Positions 58,041-64,000 of a DNA stretch of 64,000 nucleotides are shown here, one piece after another (the stretch's first letter is position 1; every line of letters begins with the position of its first letter). Where the stretch lies: the NCBI GenBank assembly GCA_950295325.1, contig OX485803.1, positions 60,591,554 through 60,655,553 on the forward strand, read 5' to 3'. Source of the DNA: Polytrichum commune. Taxonomy: Eukaryota; Streptophyta; Polytrichopsida; Polytrichales; Polytrichaceae. The position numbers and the translations under genes were made by a program. The notes under the pieces were generated by a model. The model saw only the letters and a list, made by a program, of their open reading frames with translations, ran no database searches and was not told the DNA's origin.

Positions 58041-59110
58041 CACGGCTTGGGAAATTCCAACACTTCAAAACTTCGTTGCTGCCGAGCCCAAACCTAACGT
58101 CACCTCGCCTCACCTCTTCAATCTGATATCCTAATCCCCACCTGGGAAAAAAATATTCTTGGGGTTCTTCTTCTCCAAGCTATTGCTCAGCATGGGGAAA
58201 ACTAGAATTCCTCCCCCCCACAACTATTACTTGAAAAGAATGCTACCCTGTCGATGACTACCTGTCGTAAGCTCAAACAAAAAAAATAATAGGACACAAC
58301 TACTCTGTCACAGAACCACAAGAGAAAAGGTACAAGGCAAAAAGCCCAGCCAGAAGAAAACCCCGACTATGGAAATACACGTATATTCACCTTGAATAAT
58401 CTTCACAACTAAGTAATGGCTACACTAAGAGATTCGGATTTGGGTTTAGGGTAAAATCTCTGTGCCGACAATACATAAAACTCTAAACTCCACAAACCTA
58501 CCTAAGACTTAAATCAAACTTTAGCTCTGCACAAATCCAAGTTCACCAAACCTCATTTTATGTACATAGAAACTCTCCTTTTTTCCCACCCACACCAAAT
58601 CTCTCTTCTCAACCAACACACACCGCTCCCCGAATCCTCTTTCAAATAACGCCACACCTGCTCCCAAAAATCCCAGTGAAAGACTATTTTCACACTCTGC
58701 GGCGATGGAGCTAGAGATTGATCGCTTCAAAGGGGAAGCTTGATCACAAATTTGCAAAACGAAAAAAAAAGTTTGCCAACTTCGGAGGCAAAAATGGCGA
58801 CGTGGGGTGATGAAGGAAAGGAAAGGAAGGGGGGGAAGGCAAAGGAAAGCAGCTCGCCGCCGTTTCTTTTCCTTTAAGGCAACGCTTTTCTTTTACGTTT
58901 CTTTTCGTGCTGACAAGGCGCTTATTTGGATCTGACCGAATCTGACGGACCCGATAAGGACACGTACCTATATTTAGCGTGTTTTTGGGCACGAGGTTCT
59001 CTGCCCGGATAGGAGCGTTCGCTGGAATGGGAGCCTGCTCTGCCCGCGGGCAGCTTCTCCATTGGCTGTAAGCTAAAAGGCCGCCCACTCCAGCGCATCT
59101 GGCCGTGTCT
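58041..59110 (-). promoter_or_regulatory. leader and promoter region of the Sel1-repeat gene
   Basis: GC content rises between about 58650 and 59110 and then falls, as at the other gene starts in the window. CCTAAACCC (telo-box-like, minus strand near 58443-58452) occurs in the leader. GCTCTGCCCG and CGGGCAGAGC near 59040 and 59115 form a short inverted repeat. Open frames here (58521-59088) lack motifs. Confidence 0.35.
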
Positions 59111-59539
59111 TACGGGCAGAGCCCCAAAGAACAGTTCGGCATAACCTTATTGGGGGGGCGGGAAGACATTATCTAATTATCTGATTGCTGGTAGGCTGGC
59201 AAATAAGGAGTACACGTGGATTTTTTTAATTTTCGGGCAGAAACATTTTAGCAGCCCGAGGGTATGTAACATCACCTTATTTTGTGGGATGCATAGGTGC
59301 CTAATAAGGTGAGTTATATGGGCCTTATGTGGTCACAACTCTCTTCCAAATTGAACATCTATATACCTTGGAGTGGTAGGTAATAGGTATGTGGAAAGGC
59401 TTCTAGTTAAGAATGGACACCCAAAACTCACGTGGTCCGTGATAAATGTGTTAACACATCATAAGTATTGGACTATGTGCACAAACCGTAGTAGTTATTC
59501 TAGAATGAGTAATTAGTGTGTCTTCACGGTGATTGTATC

Positions 59540-62060
59540 TGCAACTCAAATTACATGTTAACCCTTAACATCATGAGAGGCCCGTTTTGGGCTTAGGACT
59601 GACTCTTGAATGCTAATTCATCCAGAAGGAAGGTGCTAGGAAGGTCACAATAGGCATCATTGTGTTCCTCGTGAAAGTGTCTTGTCAACGGCAATGATCC
59701 CATTCCAATATGAAAAAGATGTGTTCACAAGGATGTTTGTCAAGAATGAACAAACTTGTCCCTTTGTTTATATATTTCTATATATAGTCTATTAGCCATT
59801 GGCCAAGGAGGAGGGTTATTTGATTGTGCAATGTTGACATTATCCACATGGATGTGGACTATTGGCAGCGAATGATGCGGGGAAGGCAATGAAGAAGGCA
59901 GCATGATCCTCACCTGGGACAATTGGATAGTTTATGATATAGTCTACCCCTTCCTATCCGACATGACCTCCTATAAAAATTCCACCTCAAGGCCTTGTTG
60001 TGTGGCCAAGGTGGTGCCCCTCTTTAAATAGACACTCCTTGGAGTTCCAACAATAAATTCATGAAAGTTTCATGAGATTTGACTTTGAGCAAATTGACTT
60101 TGATTTTAAGGAGAACAATCTCCAATGTGTGGTTGGAGCTCGTAAGAGATTATTGAGGCTTGAGGTGGAGGCAAGCTTACTAGCATGTTATAAGAATCAC
60201 CTATGCATTGTGAATTGCACTTCATAGAGGGGGGGCAATAGGTTAGTATACAAAAGCATGCATGAAGAAAAGGTGGTGGGGTAGGGGGAGGGGCTACCAA
60301 ACACAACATTACAAGGTATTGGTTTAAATAGGGGACCCAATGTTCATGTGAGCGAAATGAAGATAAAAATCAATCATTCGAAGATATATAAGCATTGGTT
60401 ATCTATGGCATTTTGTAGAACACCCCAAACCAAACATGCCCCATACATGGCACTCAAATCCAATATAAGGGGGACACACCATTTGGTCAATGAATTTTGA
60501 CCCACTCTTTAATAGACGTATGAATTTTAGATGTAGACACTCATATTGTTGCATGTATGTGGTATTTTCAAAAGTTATATCTATTTTCATAATATTATAT
60601 TTCATCTTGTCATCCAAAAATAACAAACACCACATTATCATTAGTTGCCCTTGGAAAAAATGTATATTCTGCAACCCAATCGGACCTTCTCAAATTTGTG
60701 AAAAACAAAAATCGTGTAGATGTGTATAGAAATTTGATACAACTGTGAATGGTACATCATCAACCTTATAATATAAAGCAGGATGAAAACCCCTCAACAT
60801 GAATGGTGGTCTAGAATCCCCATCCTTAATGCAATGCACCCTTAGGAGAGAGAGAAAAAAAAGGTTAAAGAGGAAGAGTTTCTCCTTTGGACTTTTATAA
60901 CTTTCACATCTTTACTCTAAATCTAAGAGTCAAGATGAGAATCTTTGCGGTTCGCAATTGCTTCTCAAATGAGCAACTTTTGAGCATACCCAAAAGTTAG
61001 ATATATTCGTGGAGTTGAAAATGCCCACAATATGGGTCATGCACTTAACCCTTACCTTCCTAGAGTGTAATACGGTTTCATTGGACCGTCTCAAAAGTAA
61101 GCTTTTTAGAGCTCAATTTTATTGTACCTAAAAGAAAAATTGTTATCAACAAGATCACCTCAACATGGTAGCAATATTTAGTAATTTTGTGAATCATTCA
61201 CAACAATTTAGAATCATTCAACTTCAAGAAATTGTGAGAAATACATGCAATAGAATTATGGTCCTAAATTTTAATAGATATACACCTTGAGGTAAGAAGA
61301 AGAGCCCATAGAAAATTGATGATTTTCAACCAAAATAATACGATATACTATATATAGTAAATACCAACAAAGGGATAAGTTAGTTTATTCTTGACTTTAA
61401 GATTTCTTGGGAACAACCATCTTTTCATATTGGAATGGGATCATTGCCATGGACATTTCTTGGGGAAGAAACTAGATTACCTACAATTCAAGGATTTTCT
61501 CAAATACAAATGTAGATTGTACTTGAAGCAACCATTGACACCAACACAATGCAAGATCATAGACTTGCCATCAAAATTGGACGGCGGTCAACTATCCCTA
61601 TCTCTAGAGATATTAGACTAGGCCATTTTTGTGTAGGAGTGTCCCCCTAAACAACCCCATTAGAGACAAGTTTCAATCACTATTTGAGAAGGCAATATCA
61701 GGGAGTCTAAAGTTTTTCTTTCAATTAGACTGTCAAGTTTATATTAGCCTCTACCTCACGAAGGCCACTGCACTACGCCACTCTAGGGAATTAGCCGGTT
61801 TGACACCACCTTGACGTATCTTTAGTCCCATAAACCTTTCGACTTCCCGGACGCTAAAATCAATTTCATTTCATTTCATTGACCTAAAAAAAAATCAAAT
61901 TAAAAAAAAAAAAATCATGTGGAACACAATGATGCCTATTGTGACCTTCCTAGCACCTTCCTTTTGGATGAATTTGCCTTCAAATCATTCATAAGCCCAA
62001 AACGAGTCACTTACAAAATTAAGGGTTGACCATTGCTCAACATAACACAAGTGTTCTATC
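59540..62060. repeat. inverted repeat pair, about 130-bp arms 2.2 kb apart
   Basis: About 59540-59670 and about 61920-62060 match in reverse complement. The core TTCATCCA(G/A)AAGGAAGG with TGCTAGGAAGGTCACAATAG and GCATCATTGTGTTCC (59618-59668 and 61921-61971) differs at only one or two bases. Outside it GCCCGTTTTGGGCTTA and TTAACCCTTAA are partly conserved. The 2.2 kb between the arms is AT-rich with no supported gene (open frames near 60490, 61391 and 61629 have no domain). The pair may be the arms of one large element or two opposed insertions. Confidence 0.65.
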
Positions 62061-62834
62061 ACATGAAAATAAGTGACTGAATTAGTTCCATGATGCTCAT
62101 GAATCTTCAACTTTGAGATTGAATGTGAGACTTTTCTTCATTGTGTTTCATTGTAGAGTCTAGACCCCCTAATCCAAAATGGACAAGTTTACATTGACAC
62201 CACAAACCCCAAGACCCCGCAATCTAGTGTAAATTTCTTCGTGGGATTTCAGATCTAGGAGAGAAAAGGCATGCACTTTGAGAAGCAATGAATGTGTAAC
62301 ATCGCATGTTCATGTGCATTTGGACTCACAATAAGATATTAGGGTTTTGTTATCCATGAGGTGATGGGGTGGCATGCGGTTTTTGAAAGTTATTCTCGTG
62401 AGACGAGGGAGGACAAAAATATTTGAAGGTTTGGGTACTTCTTGCGGTTGCTTTTCGGGGAAGTGGCCATCACCAAATCCAAAGACTATGTCTACTTTAC
62501 AAAGTCTCCCATCCACGTGTTGGAAAAGCGGGTGTTACGCATGCTTCCTTGGTTCTCCACCATGGGTGGCCCAAGCGGAACAATGAATCTTGCAAACTTT
62601 TAGTTATGATAGTTTTACATGAATCAAGGGGCACATAACATATGTCATGTATTATGCCACTTCATTTCTAGTAGTATCACCATAGTGCATCGGCATGTTT
62701 TACATCTTGGAGTCAACTTTACTTCTTTTTTTAAGTTCAACATTTTCAATACATTGAACATCTTGTGTATAAATTAAAATATAAGTTTGCAACATTTATG
62801 AATAATGTTGAACATGGCAAGGTATCATAATGAT
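62061..62834. other. intergenic DNA, no gene
   Basis: The open frames at 62310-62638 overlap in three frames and show no domain. Nothing else was recognised. Confidence 0.5.
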
Positions 62835-62843
62835 GTGTAGGAC

Positions 62844-63975
62844 AGGGGACGTTAAAGTTTCCCCAACGACCTTATAGGGGAGGTAGATTCGGGTAGGGGT
62901 AGGGGCAGGGGCAGCCGCCCACCCAAAATTTTAGATATTCTGGACCGGACCGAAAACTATTGGCCACCCGCCCGACTTCAAAAAAACCATTGCCCTAGCA
63001 TTCTTGAAGACCACTTATCCACAAATCCCATATTGAGTGCATTTCACCTTCAAGGTCCAAAATCCAATATATATGTTCACTTCCATTGAGTAAATAAGCG
63101 ATTGATTGGAATTTCATTTTCAAAATGAAACCACCAATAAAGCATGTAAATAACTAGGAAGTCAAAAATATTATAAAACCCTCATTAACACCGAGGTTAT
63201 GATTTTTGTGACTTGCCATTGCAAGGGTCTTTGTCATTCTTAAAATGAAACTAAATTTTGCATATTTATTTTTAGTATGTTCAGTATTATAGTCGAGTTA
63301 ATACCTTCTACTTTCACAAAGTATTCATATGCATTTAAATTAATTAAGTGTGATTAATTCCAGTAAGTCAATTTTATCATTAATAAGGCTTAATTAATTT
63401 GGTAAGCATACTTTCTGATTTAATTGGTCTTAATTAGAATTAATCAGAATTAACTAGACTTAATTACACTCACTCACACTTAATTAATTTAAATGCATAT
63501 GAATACTTTGTGAAAGTAGAAGGTATTAACTAAAAGATTATAATACTAAAAATACTAAAAATAAATCTGCAAAACTTAGTTCCATTTTAAGAATGACAAA
63601 GACCCTTGCAATGGCAAGTCACAAAAATCATAACCTCGGTGCTAATGAGGGTTTTATAATATTTTTGACTTTCTAGTTATTGACATGCTTTATTGGCGGT
63701 TTCATTTTGAAAATGAAATCCCAATCAATCGCTTATTTACTCAATGGAAGTGAACATATATATTGGATTTTGGACCTTGAAGGTGAAATGCACTCAATAT
63801 GGGATTTGTGGATAAGTGGTCTTCAAGAATGCAAGGGCAATGGTTTTTTTGAAGTCGGGCGGGCGGGCAACAATTTTCCGTCGGGTCCATAAAATCTAAA
63901 AATTTTGGGCGGGCGGCTGCCCCTACCCGAATCTACGTCCCCTATAAGTTCGTTGGGGGAACTTTAACGTCCTCC
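62844..63975. mobile_element. 1132-bp palindromic (long-TIR) DNA element, Mutator-like
   Basis: The left arm (62844 to about 63353) and right arm (about 63475 to 63975) are inverted copies of about 500 bases with few differences. They enclose a loop of about 120 bases built of TTAATTA-rich words. A perfect nine-base direct repeat GTGTAGGAC flanks it (62835-62843 and 63976-63984). Outer ends are AGGGGACGTTAAAGTT and, in complement, GGAGGACGTTAAAGTT. A nine-base duplication with long TIRs fits a Mutator-like non-autonomous element. The left arm has an extra GGGGTAGGGGCA unit. No transposase; the open frame at 63680-63892 lies in the right arm and is not a gene. Confidence 0.9.
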
Positions 63976-64000
63976 GTGTAGGACTTTAATACATATTTAT

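Noticed and set aside
57825-58097. 90-residue plus-strand frame beginning MAAQGLYSEMLQ
   Set aside because: No domain, and it overlaps the better-supported leader exon and intron of the minus-strand Sel1 gene.
63680-63892. 70-residue frame near the window end
   Set aside because: It lies in one arm of the palindromic element; the other arm is not open in the matching frame.

Overview
This is nuclear DNA from a land plant. The genes are sparse, GC-rich islands in AT-rich sequence full of transposon relics. Recognisable pieces are EXORDIUM-like genes (a plant family), a Ty1/copia element, a Stowaway-like MITE and a short Sel1-type plant gene with introns. A linker-histone gene with an arginine/cysteine-rich, protamine-like tail points to a plant with swimming sperm (bryophyte, lycophyte or fern). 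The exact lineage cannot be fixed from the sequence alone.

Layout. 1-10 kb: no intact gene; a tRNA-Asp relic, a dead Ty3/gypsy reverse transcriptase, a fold-back repeat and nested MITEs. 10.8-12.2 kb: first EXORDIUM-like gene (+). 12-33 kb: no intact gene; a 3.7-kb deleted copia element with both LTRs (17.6-21.3 kb), several tandem repeats, two TIR elements and a hAT transposase relic. 33.3-35.1 kb: second EXORDIUM-like gene (+). 38-39 kb: the longer relative of the TIR element at 30 kb. 42.2-44.0 kb: third EXORDIUM-like gene (-), an inverted duplicate of the second including its 5' and 3' flanks. 45-48 kb: three or four MITEs, one with perfect 40-bp ends around nine 41-bp palindromic repeats. 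48.3-50.0 kb: a ~310-bp tandem array running into the 3' end of the H1/protamine-like gene (-). 52.5-53.4 kb: an unrecognised 278-residue gene (+). 53.8-58.1 kb: a spliced Sel1-repeat gene (-). 59.5-64 kb: no gene; a distant inverted repeat pair and, at the end, a 1.13-kb palindromic element with a perfect 9-bp target duplication.

How the genes relate. The three EXORDIUM-like genes are a small local family of secreted, probably cell-wall proteins, each in one exon and each carrying the same kind of 3' flank. The H1/protamine-like gene and the unknown gene lie 2.6 kb apart; a shared role in sperm is only a hypothesis. Everything else is best read as transposon-derived or featureless. All calls are by eye from translated frames and repeat matching; no database search or alignment software was run. 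Repeat boundaries marked approximate may shift by some bases.
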